Part shown: positions 1 to 6,929 of the stretch, in pieces
How positions within the stretch are numbered: position 1 is the first letter of the stretch
How the letters are laid out: every line of letters starts with the position of its first letter
NCBI GenBank assembly: GCA_029882335.1
Contig: JAOUKW010000060.1
Coordinates: 1 to 15,104 of the forward strand
Direction: 5' to 3'
Source of the DNA: Candidatus Heimdallarchaeota archaeon
Lineage (GTDB): Archaea > Asgardarchaeota > Heimdallarchaeia > Heimdallarchaeales > Kariarchaeaceae
Length of the DNA stretch: 15,104 bases
Program-made: the position numbers and the translations under genes
Notes under the pieces: generated by a model
The model's database searches: none
What the model was told of the DNA's origin: nothing
The model's input: only the letters and a program-made list of their open reading frames with translations

Positions 1-1
1 T

Positions 2-64
2 ATTAGAGATTTATTAAAGGATGAACTTTGGCACAGTAGATTAGCCCAAACAGTTAAGATTTAA
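2..64 (+). CDS. 3' end of an unidentified gene (partial)
   Basis: Twenty open codons run in from the left edge and end in TAA at 62-64, reading IRDLLKDELWHSRLAQTVKI. The pattern of a short helix with W..RLA near the C-terminus resembles the ends of some glycosyltransferases, but this is too little to name a family. The last 11 bases overlap the 3' end of the minus-strand PHP gene, a tail-to-tail arrangement like three other convergent pairs in this window. It could also be a chance open frame of this length. Confidence 0.35.
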   Translation: MRDLLKDELWHSRLAQTVKI

Positions 65-692
65 ATTTTCGTAAATATAATCTAGATATTTTTTTAAAGA
101 TACCAATTCTACTACCATGTATTATTGAATTTTTCATTCCATTAAATAGTTGCTCAACTGTTGTAAATTGTGTTACATTCATCCATACAGAACCAAATTC
201 TTCTATTCTGTGAGAATCTGAATTTCCTAAAGTTAATAAATCAGGATGTCTTTTACTACTTTGCTTAGCTAGAAAATTAAAGAAACCAATCCAAGTAGAA
301 GCATTTAATATTTCTAATCCGTCAATTTGAGTTGAATATATTTTATTTAATGATCCTTTTCGAAAAATATCAAATGGATGTGCTGCAATTGACCATCCAT
401 GCTGTTTTTTTACTATATCTGTGGTCTCCTTCATACTTAGATCTCTTGGAAGAAGGTCCAACCAACCATAAACAAGGAGATGACCATCCATAGTACTAAC
501 TTCTTGCCCAGGTACTAATAATATATTTGTCGATTTTTGTAATCTATCAATAACTTGATGACTTTCTACAGAATTATGATCTGTAATTGAAATTGCACCA
601 TAGTCCAAGTCTTCAGCTTTTTTTATGTAGTCCTCAATCTTTACCTTACTGTCCCATGAAAATTCAGAATGTAAATGCAGATCAACTTTCAA
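54..692 (-). CDS. PHP-domain metal-dependent phosphoesterase
   Basis: A single PHP domain of about 212 residues. Visible metal-binding motifs are DLHLHS at the N-terminus, the ITDHNS segment, PGQEVST, AAHPFD in the middle and GNSDSH near the C-terminus; these supply the His/Asp/Glu ligands of a multi-metal site. Known family members hydrolyse phosphoesters (for example nucleoside 3',5'-bisphosphates or histidinol phosphate), but the substrate here cannot be told. I place the start at TTG 692 (MKVDLHLHS) because AAAGGTG lies nine bases upstream and the family usually begins this close to the first motif; a GTG at 704 is the alternative and adds four residues. It lies 46 bp or more downstream of the tRNA and may be read from the same transcript. 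Its end overlaps the preceding + strand frame by 11 bp. Confidence 0.85.
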   Translation of the reverse strand: MKVDLHLHSEFSWDSKVKIEDYIKKAEDLDYGAISITDHNSVESHQVIDRLQKSTNILLVPGQEVSTMDGHLLVYGWLDLLPRDLSMKETTDIVKKQHGWSIAAHPFDIFRKGSLNKIYSTQIDGLEILNASTWIGFFNFLAKQSSKRHPDLLTLGNSDSHRIEEFGSVWMNVTQFTTVEQLFNGMKNSIIHGSRIGIFKKISRLYLRKFKS

Positions 693-750
693 AAAATTTA
701 ACACCTTTTAAAAATTAAATTTTTATATTAACGATAAAATAACAAGAAAA

Positions 751-858
751 TGTCGAGGGGGGGAATCGAACCCCCGACCTCTAGATCGCTCCTCGAGGTT
801 AGATTTAGCCTTTTGCTGAATATGAGTCTAGCGCTCTAACCGTCTGAGCTACCTCGAC
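751..858 (-). tRNA. tRNA with CAU anticodon (probably elongator Met), intron at 37/38
   Basis: The cloverleaf closes: acceptor GTCGAGG with CCTCGAC, D stem GCTC/GAGC, anticodon stem CTAGA/TCTAG, T stem GGGGG/CCCCC, discriminator A, no encoded CCA. Anticodon CAT is at 822-824. A 34-nt intron (787-820) follows base 37; CTC of the anticodon loop pairs with GAG near the intron end, leaving a 3-nt bulge CGA, a relaxed bulge-helix-bulge. Removing it gives 74 nt. The anticodon stem lacks the three G-C pairs of initiator tRNA, so elongator Met is most likely; Ile2 (agmatidine-modified CAU) is the alternative. The first base coincides with the last base of the uL16 stop codon. T-rich DNA at 736-750 (read TTTTCTTGTTATTTT) may end the transcript. 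Confidence 0.92.
787..820 (-). other. 34-nt tRNA intron (canonical position 37/38)
   Basis: This segment interrupts the anticodon loop after A37 of the CAU tRNA. The exon bases CTC pair with GAG just before the 3' splice bulge. The interior holds an imperfect hairpin (GGCTA/TAACC). The expected processing enzyme is the archaeal tRNA splicing endonuclease. Confidence 0.8.
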
Positions 859-1388
859 TATTTGATGTTTTTAACCAATTCTTTTCCTTTTCCTACAACA
901 ACTTTCGCTGGTGTGGGTAGTTTAGAAATGGCTTTTTCTAAGGAGAAAATAGCAGTTTTGTAATGTCTGGGTTCTATTCCAACAGATAATATTTCAGAGT
1001 TTGCATCAACCCTTGCAGATCTATCTGTTGGTTTACCGAATGATCTTCTCATCCCATCTTGCATTCTATCTGCACCGGCAAATGCCATCATTTTATTTTC
1101 TCTTAAGATATGGTGTGGATGAATCCGGATCCTGAAGTGATATCCGTCTCTTCCTATTCTCTTTTGAAGCCAACGATTTACTGCTTGCCGAGCTGCTTCT
1201 AAGGCCATGTGTCTGATTTGACATTGTTCCAGATTAATTAAATGTATTTGAACTGGAAAATCTTTTGATTTATTTCCCATATCAAACATTACGATTTTAC
1301 TACCTGGTACACCACGAACATATTTTTTGGTTCGTGTATTCGCTGGTCCGCTAATTTTTGTATAACATCTTGCCGGTCTTTTTCCCAT
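858..1388 (-). CDS. rpl10e: large-subunit ribosomal protein uL16 (archaeal L10e)
   Basis: A full-length 176-residue archaeal/eukaryotic uL16. It opens with MGKRPARCY and contains the conserved RVRIHPHHILRENKMMAFAGADRMQ-type core (here beginning FRIRIHPHH), then RRSFGKP and the DANSEILSV region. uL16 sits near the peptidyl-transferase centre and the A-site tRNA elbow of the 50S subunit. The start ATG at 1388 is supported by GGAG eight bases upstream; that element partly overlaps the uS7 stop codon 11 bp away, so the two genes are translationally close-coupled. Downstream, the TAG stop shares its G with the first base of a tRNA gene. The placement next to uS7 is not the usual archaeal order. 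Confidence 0.96.
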   Translation of the reverse strand: MGKRPARCYTKISGPANTRTKKYVRGVPGSKIVMFDMGNKSKDFPVQIHLINLEQCQIRHMALEAARQAVNRWLQKRIGRDGYHFRIRIHPHHILRENKMMAFAGADRMQDGMRRSFGKPTDRSARVDANSEILSVGIEPRHYKTAIFSLEKAISKLPTPAKVVVGKGKELVKNIK

Positions 1389-1399
1389 AATCTCATCTC

Positions 1400-1966
1400 C
1401 TATCTTGCTGAATAAGCTATTCTTTCCAATTCTTGTTTCTTTCTAACACCTGCAGAACTAGTTTCGTTTCTTGAGGCATGAATTAGTTCATCAGCAATTA
1501 CTTCTGGATATGATTTAATTGTTGAAAAACTCGAATTAGCAATTCCTTCAGTTAGAAATCGTAAGGATAAATCAACTCTTCTTAATGGTGCAATATCTAC
1601 TGCTTGATGTTGTGCAACACCACCAAATGATATCCTTGTAGTTTCTTCTCTTGGTGAAGCATTAGTTACTGCATCGACAAGAATCTGAATTGGATTGATA
1701 TTTAATTTTAAATGCACTATCTCAAATGCTGCTTCTACAGCCCTAATTGCTAACATTTTCTTACCAGCATTTTTTCCAGGCCGCATTAACTTATTGATAA
1801 ACCTCTCTACAATATTTACCTCTGTTTTCTTAAATCGTTGTGAACTATGTTTTCCACTGGAATGAGGTATAATAATGGGTTTCAAATTGATATATTTTTG
1901 TAATCCAAGGTCATTTATTTGGATATCTTCAAAAGACCACTTATTGAAAAGTAAAAGCTCACTCAT
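1400..1966 (-). CDS. rps7: small-subunit ribosomal protein uS7
   Basis: A complete 188-residue archaeal uS7. Recognisable blocks are the N-terminal YINLKPIIIPHSSGKHS, then KLMRPGKNAGKK, the core NASPREETTRISFGG and QHQAVDIAPLRRVD, and a basic C-terminus ending IAYSAR. uS7 nucleates assembly of the 16S 3' major domain and contacts mRNA and tRNA at the E site. ATG 1966 is preceded by GAGG at seven bases. In most archaea it follows uS12 in the str cluster; here no uS12 is adjacent and EF-1A lies upstream, 111 bp away with its own likely promoter between. Confidence 0.96.
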   Translation of the reverse strand: MSELLLFNKWSFEDIQINDLGLQKYINLKPIIIPHSSGKHSSQRFKKTEVNIVERFINKLMRPGKNAGKKMLAIRAVEAAFEIVHLKLNINPIQILVDAVTNASPREETTRISFGGVAQHQAVDIAPLRRVDLSLRFLTEGIANSSFSTIKSYPEVIADELIHASRNETSSAGVRKKQELERIAYSAR

Positions 1967-1999
1967 AAATATGCCTCTAACTAATCTAGTTTCATATTT

Positions 2000-2011
2000 T
2001 TTTAATATAAG
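2000..2011 (-). promoter_or_regulatory. probable TATA element for the uS7-uL16-tRNA transcript
   Basis: On the minus strand this reads TTATATTAAAAA, 34-45 bases before the uS7 start. A start of transcription about 25 bases downstream would give a short leader that still holds the GAGG ribosome site. It is inferred by position only; the surrounding DNA is also AT-rich. Confidence 0.4.
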
Positions 2012-2077
2012 ATATACTATATTGATCGCGTAAAAACAATAATAATTTAGTTTAAGAAAGTTATAAGTTTAATTTTT

Positions 2078-3382
2078 TTATTTTGCTTTAACAGAAGTTA
2101 CTATACCAACTGCGACTGTTTGTCCCATATCACGGATGGCAAACCTACCAAGTTGTGGGATTTCTTTAAATGGTTCAATTACTACATCTTTAACAGGTTT
2201 CAAAATGACAGTTGCTTGATCTCCATTCTTTAGTGTAGTGGGATTTTCAACTTTAATTCTTTTTCCTGCTTTATTCAATGTAATTTTTGATTTTATTTCT
2301 TGAAATACACATGCAATTTGTGAGGTACCTGCGTGGATGACTGGTGTGTATCCTACTGGTATTACTGTTGGGTGTCGAATTACGATTACTGTTGCTTCAA
2401 ATGTATCTGCAATTGTTGGAGGTTGGTCTTGAGTACCAACTACATCACCTCTTCGAATTTCATTTCTTGAAATACCTCTTACAGCAAATCCAATATTGTC
2501 TCCTGGTTCTGCAAGTTTGATTTCTTCATAGTGCATTTGGATTGTATTAACAACAGTTTTCTTTCCAGATGGATTGAAAATAATCTTATCACCTGCTTTC
2601 ATAACTCCTGTTTCTACTCTGCCTGATGGAACAGTACCGATACCTTGAATTGAATAAACATCTTGGATTGGTAATCTTAATGGTTTTTCTGTTGGTTTTG
2701 AGGGTACTTCAAGTGAATCGAAAGCTCCTAAGACAACAGGTCCGGAATACCATGGTGTTTTAGATGATTTTTCTTTGAGATTATCACCCTCAATTCCAGA
2801 TACTGGTATGAAATGTATTTTATCCAAGTCCCAAGACATTGTTTTTTCTTCAGTTAACATACGGCTGATTTCATCTTTTACCTCTTTGTATCTTTCTTCT
2901 GAAAAATCAACAGTATCCATCTTGTTAATACATACTATCAATTGGCCAACTCCAAGTGTTTTTGCTAGAAGAGCATGTTCTTTGGTTTGTCCTTGTGCAC
3001 TAATACCTGCTTCAAATCCACCTTTTTCTGCACTAACAACAAGTAATGCAGCATCTGCTTGAGAAGTACCAGTTATCATGTTTTTAACAAAATCTCTGTG
3101 ACCTGGTGCGTCGATAATGGTAAAATCGTATTTTTGAGTATTAAATTTGAAGAATGCGATATCGATGGTTACACCTCTTTCACGTTCCTCTTTTAATTTA
3201 TCGAGTACCCAAGCGAATTTCCAACTTGCACGACCCATACTTTCAGATTCTTTAGCAAATTTAGCAATTTTTCTATCATCTACTGCACCAGCAAGATAAA
3301 GTAGATGTCCTGTCATTGTAGACTTTCCGTGGTCTACATGACCAATGATGACTAAGTTAAGATGGGGTTTATCTTTGCTCAT
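2078..3382 (-). CDS. tuf: translation elongation factor EF-1 alpha
   Basis: A complete 434-residue aEF-1A, the GTPase that delivers aminoacyl-tRNA to the ribosomal A site. GTPase motifs are intact: GHVDHGKST at 14-22, switch I ERGVTID near 68, DAPGH at 91-95, NKMD at 153-156 and the VSGIEG segment. Domain 2 carries GRVETG and domain 3 ends with the usual GRFAIRDMGQTVAVG. Residues about 121-138 hold FEAGIS and GQTKEHALL, the insertion shared by TACK/Asgard archaea and eukaryotes but absent from Euryarchaeota. ATG 3382 has GGGGA nine bases upstream. It leads the minus-strand series EF-1A, uS7, uL16, tRNA. Codon choice and length look typical, as expected of a highly expressed gene. Confidence 0.98.
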   Translation of the reverse strand: MSKDKPHLNLVIIGHVDHGKSTMTGHLLYLAGAVDDRKIAKFAKESESMGRASWKFAWVLDKLKEERERGVTIDIAFFKFNTQKYDFTIIDAPGHRDFVKNMITGTSQADAALLVVSAEKGGFEAGISAQGQTKEHALLAKTLGVGQLIVCINKMDTVDFSEERYKEVKDEISRMLTEEKTMSWDLDKIHFIPVSGIEGDNLKEKSSKTPWYSGPVVLGAFDSLEVPSKPTEKPLRLPIQDVYSIQGIGTVPSGRVETGVMKAGDKIIFNPSGKKTVVNTIQMHYEEIKLAEPGDNIGFAVRGISRNEIRRGDVVGTQDQPPTIADTFEATVIVIRHPTVIPVGYTPVIHAGTSQIACVFQEIKSKITLNKAGKRIKVENPTTLKNGDQATVILKPVKDVVIEPFKEIPQLGRFAIRDMGQTVAVGIVTSVKAK

Positions 3383-3466
3383 TTATCTTAATCCCCTAAG
3401 GAAATTATACAATTTTAAAGTATAAGCGGGTGTTTAAAAAATTGTGTTTACATAACAAGTCAAACA

Positions 3467-3476
3467 TTTATATAAA
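3467..3476 (-). promoter_or_regulatory. TATA box of the EF-1A gene
   Basis: On the minus strand TTTATATAAA lies about 85 bases before the EF-1A start codon, within a longer TTTTTTATATAAATG context. It is the strongest TATA match in the intergenic region and predicts a leader of roughly 60 nt carrying the GGGGA ribosome site. Confidence 0.6.
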
Positions 3477-3617
3477 AAACTCAGTTCTACACTATCGAAT
3501 TTAATGCAATTATTATCCAATAAATTAAATTGATTTTGCAAATAACTATTGTAATTTTAACTAAATTAAATTCCTATAGTGATTAAATTATTAACACCCT
3601 TAAAATTAGGATTCTTT

Positions 3618-4670
3618 ATGAGACTTGATAGACCTGCAATCGAATTACCTAGATTAATTGAAGTTCGATCATCAGTTATTGAAGAAATAAATCTTTCATT
3701 GAAACGATTAAATCTCAAGGGATCTTGCATCCTTGTGGCTGATGAAATAACCATTAAGATTTTAGGAGAAAAAATCATGGAGGTTGTAAAGGAAGAATTT
3801 GATGTCGAAGCTTTATTAATTTCAGAAGCAACTATAGAAGAAGCAAAGCGTTTTCATCAAATCTATAGTGAAAAAAATACAAACTTTGTTTTAGCTGTTG
3901 GTGGAGGTAGAGTTATAGACGTTGCCAAATATTCGAGTTATTTATCTAATATTCCATTTATTTCTATACCAACCGTTGCATCTCATGATGGTATAAGTAG
4001 TCCACGAGCTTCATTATTAGGTATTGACAAAAAGCATTCACTACTTGCACATTCTCCATTTGGAGTTATCGCCGATATTGATGTAATATCTAACGCACCA
4101 AAGAGGTTTACCATATCTGGATGTGCCGATATCATTTGTAATAAAACAGCGGTTCTAGATTGGGAACTTTCAAACAGAATTACTGGTGAGCATATAAGTC
4201 ATTATTCAGTTGCCTTATCAAATATGACTGCAGAAACCATGATTAAATCTGCGGATATTATTGCAACGAATACCAAGGAAGCTGCATATACTGTAATGAA
4301 GGGATTAATCACTAGTTCAATGTCAATGTGTATTGCTGGTTCTTCTAGACCTGCTTCAGGTGCAGAACATATGATCTCTCATGTTTTGGAAGATGTACTA
4401 GAAAAACCGGCATTGCATGGAGAGCAATGTGGTATAGCCTCAATTGTAACTATGTACTTACACGGAGGTGATTGGTTACGGATTCGGAAAGCTTTACAAA
4501 CAATAGGTGCACCTATAACACTAAAAGAAATAGGAATTGATGAAGATGTGTTTGTGGATGCAATTGTAAACGCAAATAGTGTTCGTCCTGATAGATTTAC
4601 AATTTTAAGCTCTGGAATTACTAAAAAAGCCGCAATTGCAGCTTTAAGTGAAACAGGATTATTAAATTAA
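3618..4670 (+). CDS. egsA: sn-glycerol-1-phosphate dehydrogenase
   Basis: Makes sn-glycerol-1-phosphate from dihydroxyacetone phosphate with NAD(P)H, the step that fixes archaeal lipid stereochemistry; cytoplasmic and metal-dependent. I start at ATG 3618 (350 residues, the family length) with AGGA six bases upstream; an in-frame GTG at 3579 would add 13 poorly fitting residues. Numbered from 3618, the nucleotide-binding VGGGR is near 94-98, the Asp-containing SHDGISSPRAS begins at 122, GCADI near 168, and the probable metal ligands are D124, H251 (GAEH) and H267 (LHGEQCG). It ends in a 4-bp overlap with the convergent FKBP gene. Related glycerol and dehydroquinate dehydrogenases share the fold, but the GAEH and LHGEQCG pattern fits G1PDH. 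Confidence 0.95.
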   Translation: MRLDRPAIELPRLIEVRSSVIEEINLSLKRLNLKGSCILVADEITIKILGEKIMEVVKEEFDVEALLISEATIEEAKRFHQIYSEKNTNFVLAVGGGRVIDVAKYSSYLSNIPFISIPTVASHDGISSPRASLLGIDKKHSLLAHSPFGVIADIDVISNAPKRFTISGCADIICNKTAVLDWELSNRITGEHISHYSVALSNMTAETMIKSADIIATNTKEAAYTVMKGLITSSMSMCIAGSSRPASGAEHMISHVLEDVLEKPALHGEQCGIASIVTMYLHGGDWLRIRKALQTIGAPITLKEIGIDEDVFVDAIVNANSVRPDRFTILSSGITKKAAIAALSETGLLN

Positions 4671-5371
4671 ATTATTGGGAAAATTTCTGAAAATTCAATG
4701 TATTTATAATTTGTTAATATTTCTGAAATATCCTTGGCAACTTCTGCTTTGGCGAATTGAATATACTCAAAAAATCTAGCCTGTTCTGGTAAGTTAACAA
4801 TTATTTTATCCTCTTTAATTTCAATAGTCATGTTTTCTAAATCTGCACCAGGAATTCTACGTTTTATCAGAGCAGAAATTTTTTGTTCATCCCCCTTGAT
4901 AATATCATAGATTTTCACAGAATAATGAATTTCTTTACCTGCAAGAATGTGATTATAATCAATTCTAACCCTACCTGCACTGACTGATAAGATGGTTCCT
5001 GTTTGAGAACCAAGAGTTATTCTGTCACCTACAGAGGGATTAATGTTTAGCTTTTGAAATTCTCTTCTTGCAACAAGTTTTATTTTTGCCGGATCTTTTG
5101 GCCCATAAGCATCTTCTGGTTGAATCACGACGTCAATGGTTTCATTTACATTTGCATTAATGATTGCTCTTTCTAATCCTGTTGGAATCCATTTTTTTCC
5201 AAGAACAATAAGCATGGGTTGATAAATATTTTCGGGTTTGAATATATTTTCACTTTTTGAAATCTCTTCAATTGTAGTATCAAAAACAAATTCTTTTATA
5301 TCCCCTTCTTCATCATTCTCAATAATTTTTGCAGTATAATCGATTTTTATCATTGATCCTGAATCAATCAT
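4667..5371 (-). CDS. FKBP-type peptidyl-prolyl cis-trans isomerase, long archaeal (SlyD-like) form
   Basis: A 234-residue folding catalyst and chaperone expected in the cytoplasm. The split FKBP domain is visible: VFDTT near 29-33, the GLERAI segment near 65-70, DAYGP near 88-92, then the inserted IF (chaperone) domain from about 96 to 155, which ends in the NHILAG variant of the usual NHPLAGK and leads back to the last FKBP strand. About 75 further residues form the C-terminal extension seen in long archaeal FKBPs. No signal peptide or membrane segment is seen. ATG 5371 has weak AGG/GAGG elements at 12-18 bases. AT-rich boxes at 5398-5405 and 5413-5421 may be its own promoter, as 107 bp separate it from the Nip7-like gene upstream on the same strand. 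Confidence 0.9.
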   Translation of the reverse strand: MIDSGSMIKIDYTAKIIENDEEGDIKEFVFDTTIEEISKSENIFKPENIYQPMLIVLGKKWIPTGLERAIINANVNETIDVVIQPEDAYGPKDPAKIKLVARREFQKLNINPSVGDRITLGSQTGTILSVSAGRVRIDYNHILAGKEIHYSVKIYDIIKGDEQKISALIKRRIPGADLENMTIEIKEDKIIVNLPEQARFFEYIQFAKAEVAKDISEILTNYKYIEFSEIFPII

Positions 5372-5478
5372 TAATTTCGCCTATTCCTCATAAAAAATTT
5401 ATACTTACTTTGATATAATAGTTACTATTGGATAACTAATAAAGAATGGTTGTTTTTGATTTTTATTAATTTGATATT

Positions 5479-5898
5479 TTATTCTATCCTTAGATATCCT
5501 CCCAGATCAATCAATGGAGTAAAGGTACCAGCTTCTCCAACACCAAATCCAACTAATCGATTTTTAGGATCTTTAACTATTGCTATTTTATTAGTATCGT
5601 TAAGCAATATACTTTTACCAAAAATAATTTTATTTAACTTGCTCTCCGAAACAACCAGCTCCGGAAAGATCTTTTCTATGCAATTTATTATGCTGGGAAC
5701 GATAACAATTTTCTTATTTTGTACTATCAAAATAACCATTCCATTTATTGCATTATCCATTGTATTTATTTCATCAAAAGAAAAAGAATAAACTTGAGTA
5801 TTATTATTATTGTATCTATAATAATGTAGCTTGTGATTTAGTGTGATTTCATTGGAAAAATACTTTTGTAGGATCTGTTGGATAGCTTGTACAATCAT
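5479..5898 (-). CDS. Nip7-like PUA-domain RNA-binding protein
   Basis: A 139-residue protein. The C-terminal 55 residues look like a PUA domain: FGKSIL, then a strand IAIVKDPKNRLVGFGVGEA and a terminal LGGYLRIE. These line up by eye with the PUA half of eukaryotic Nip7 (YGNHVL, LGFGVA, IGEYVRHE). The N-terminal part (about 1-78) would be the Nip7 pre-PUA domain and is more divergent. Nip7 acts in large-subunit pre-rRNA processing. Its start codon overlaps the stop of the NSUN methyltransferase gene by four bases (ATGA), with GAGGT as ribosome site inside that gene, so the two are translationally coupled. NSUN here lacks a PUA domain of its own, so this protein may supply RNA binding in trans. 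A generic PUA protein is the alternative. Confidence 0.65.
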   Translation of the reverse strand: MIVQAIQQILQKYFSNEITLNHKLHYYRYNNNNTQVYSFSFDEINTMDNAINGMVILIVQNKKIVIVPSIINCIEKIFPELVVSESKLNKIIFGKSILLNDTNKIAIVKDPKNRLVGFGVGEAGTFTPLIDLGGYLRIE

Positions 5899-6815
5899 AA
5901 TTTTACCTCAAATTTACAAATAAAAAATCCATCACATTTATGTTTAGATGGTATTAACCTCTTGGTCTTGATAAATTCATCATTAATTGAATTTAAACCA
6001 CAGTCACCTGGTATATTAATTTCCTGAATCTCAATTTGATCTCGAAATTGATCTATTACCAATTCATTTTCTAATGGTGATAATGAACAAGTTGAATAAA
6101 CACAAGAACCACCTTTATTCAACATCGATATAGCTTTTTTTACTAGAGAAATTTGTGTTTTTTGTAATGCATAAATATCATGAATATCCCGAGATCTCTT
6201 TCTATTTGGTTGTGATACAATTAAACCTTCTCCGGTACACGGTGCGTCTAATAATATTTTATCGAATTGCATAGGTAAGTCAAGATATAATGCATTATTG
6301 TTAATAACTGATATATTTTGTATATTATGTCTAGCTAAGTTAAATAATAATGCTTTTAGTCTTTTGAAAGAAATATCATTTGCAACTAACCTCCCCTTAT
6401 TTTGCATCCTTTCGGCTATGAAGCAAGTTTTACCACCAGGTGCAGCTGCCATATCAAGTATTGTATCACCCGGTTTTGGATCTAAAGCAAGTACAGTTAA
6501 CATTGAACCAAGACCTTGTGGCATGACTTCACCAGCTAAGTAAGATAGACTGGAACCTACTTTATTACTTCCTTTGGTAATTATCAACCCTTCTGGTATG
6601 AAGGGGTGGATTTTAGTAATGATATTTTCTTCAGCCAAATTTTCCATTGCTTCTTCCCTACCAATTTTAAGTAAATTTACTCTAAGTGTTTTAATTAAAT
6701 CTTCTGGTCTTAATTTTAGTAATGATTCGATTGAATTCATATCCATCCATTGATTCAAGCTTGTAATAAGGTCAATATTGGTGTTGTATATTTTGGATAA
6801 CTGATAAATATTCAA
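5895..6815 (-). CDS. NOL1/NOP2/Sun-family RNA (cytosine-5) methyltransferase
   Basis: A 306-residue SAM-dependent enzyme that places m5C in rRNA or tRNA. Seen in order: the N-terminal RVN..K motif (45-50), motif I DMAAAPGGKT (121-130), NDIS (147-150), motif IV DAPCTGEG (190-197) with C193, motif VI STCSLSPLENE (241-251) with C243, and a terminal DGFFICKF. Both cysteines of the family's two-cysteine mechanism are present. It starts at TTG 6815; 45 residues before RVN is normal for the family, and a TATA-like box 23-32 bases upstream suggests a nearly leaderless mRNA. It is the first gene of an operon with the Nip7-like gene. Eukaryotic Nop2 and Nip7 both act on pre-60S particles, which fits an rRNA target, but a tRNA target cannot be excluded. 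Confidence 0.92.
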   Translation of the reverse strand: MNIYQLSKIYNTNIDLITSLNQWMDMNSIESLLKLRPEDLIKTLRVNLLKIGREEAMENLAEENIITKIHPFIPEGLIITKGSNKVGSSLSYLAGEVMPQGLGSMLTVLALDPKPGDTILDMAAAPGGKTCFIAERMQNKGRLVANDISFKRLKALLFNLARHNIQNISVINNNALYLDLPMQFDKILLDAPCTGEGLIVSQPNRKRSRDIHDIYALQKTQISLVKKAISMLNKGGSCVYSTCSLSPLENELVIDQFRDQIEIQEINIPGDCGLNSINDEFIKTKRLIPSKHKCDGFFICKFEVKL

Positions 6816-6837
6816 ACTAAATTTATTTTTATTGAAT

Positions 6838-6847
6838 AAATTTATAA
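6838..6847 (-). promoter_or_regulatory. TATA box of the NSUN/Nip7-like operon
   Basis: On the minus strand TTATAAATTT sits 23-32 bases before the TTG start, the spacing expected of a leaderless archaeal transcript. No ribosome-binding site precedes the TTG, which agrees with this reading. Confidence 0.5.
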
Positions 6848-6869
6848 TGATCTAATTTGAACTATTTTT

Positions 6870-6887
6870 ATAATAGAATTCTATTAT
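6870..6887. repeat. 18-bp perfect palindrome in the divergent promoter region
   Basis: ATAATAGAATTCTATTAT is its own reverse complement. It lies in the 114-bp gap between the divergent NSUN and EF-2-paralogue genes and overlaps the best TATA-like run (TTTTTATAATAG, 6865-6876) for the EF-2 paralogue, 43-60 bases before its start. Position and symmetry suit an operator for a dimeric regulator; no regulator is identified. In DNA this AT-rich such a palindrome could arise by chance. Confidence 0.45.
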
Positions 6888-6929
6888 TAAAGTGCTCAAT
6901 TTGACAATTTAAGGATATGAATTTCTCTA

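Noticed and set aside
2775..3062. + strand open frame inside EF-1A
   Set aside because: Antisense shadow of a strongly conserved gene, with no ribosome site and no family features.
3566..3778. Minus-strand frame opposite the start of glycerol-1-phosphate dehydrogenase
   Set aside because: Lies wholly against a clear enzyme gene and shows no motif or ribosome site.
5450..5791. + strand hydrophobic open frame opposite the Nip7-like gene
   Set aside because: Its membrane-like stretches come from reading AT-rich coding DNA backwards; the minus-strand frame has the ATGA overlap with NSUN and PUA features.
6298..6543. + strand frame opposite the NSUN gene
   Set aside because: Mirror of the SAM-binding region; no independent support.
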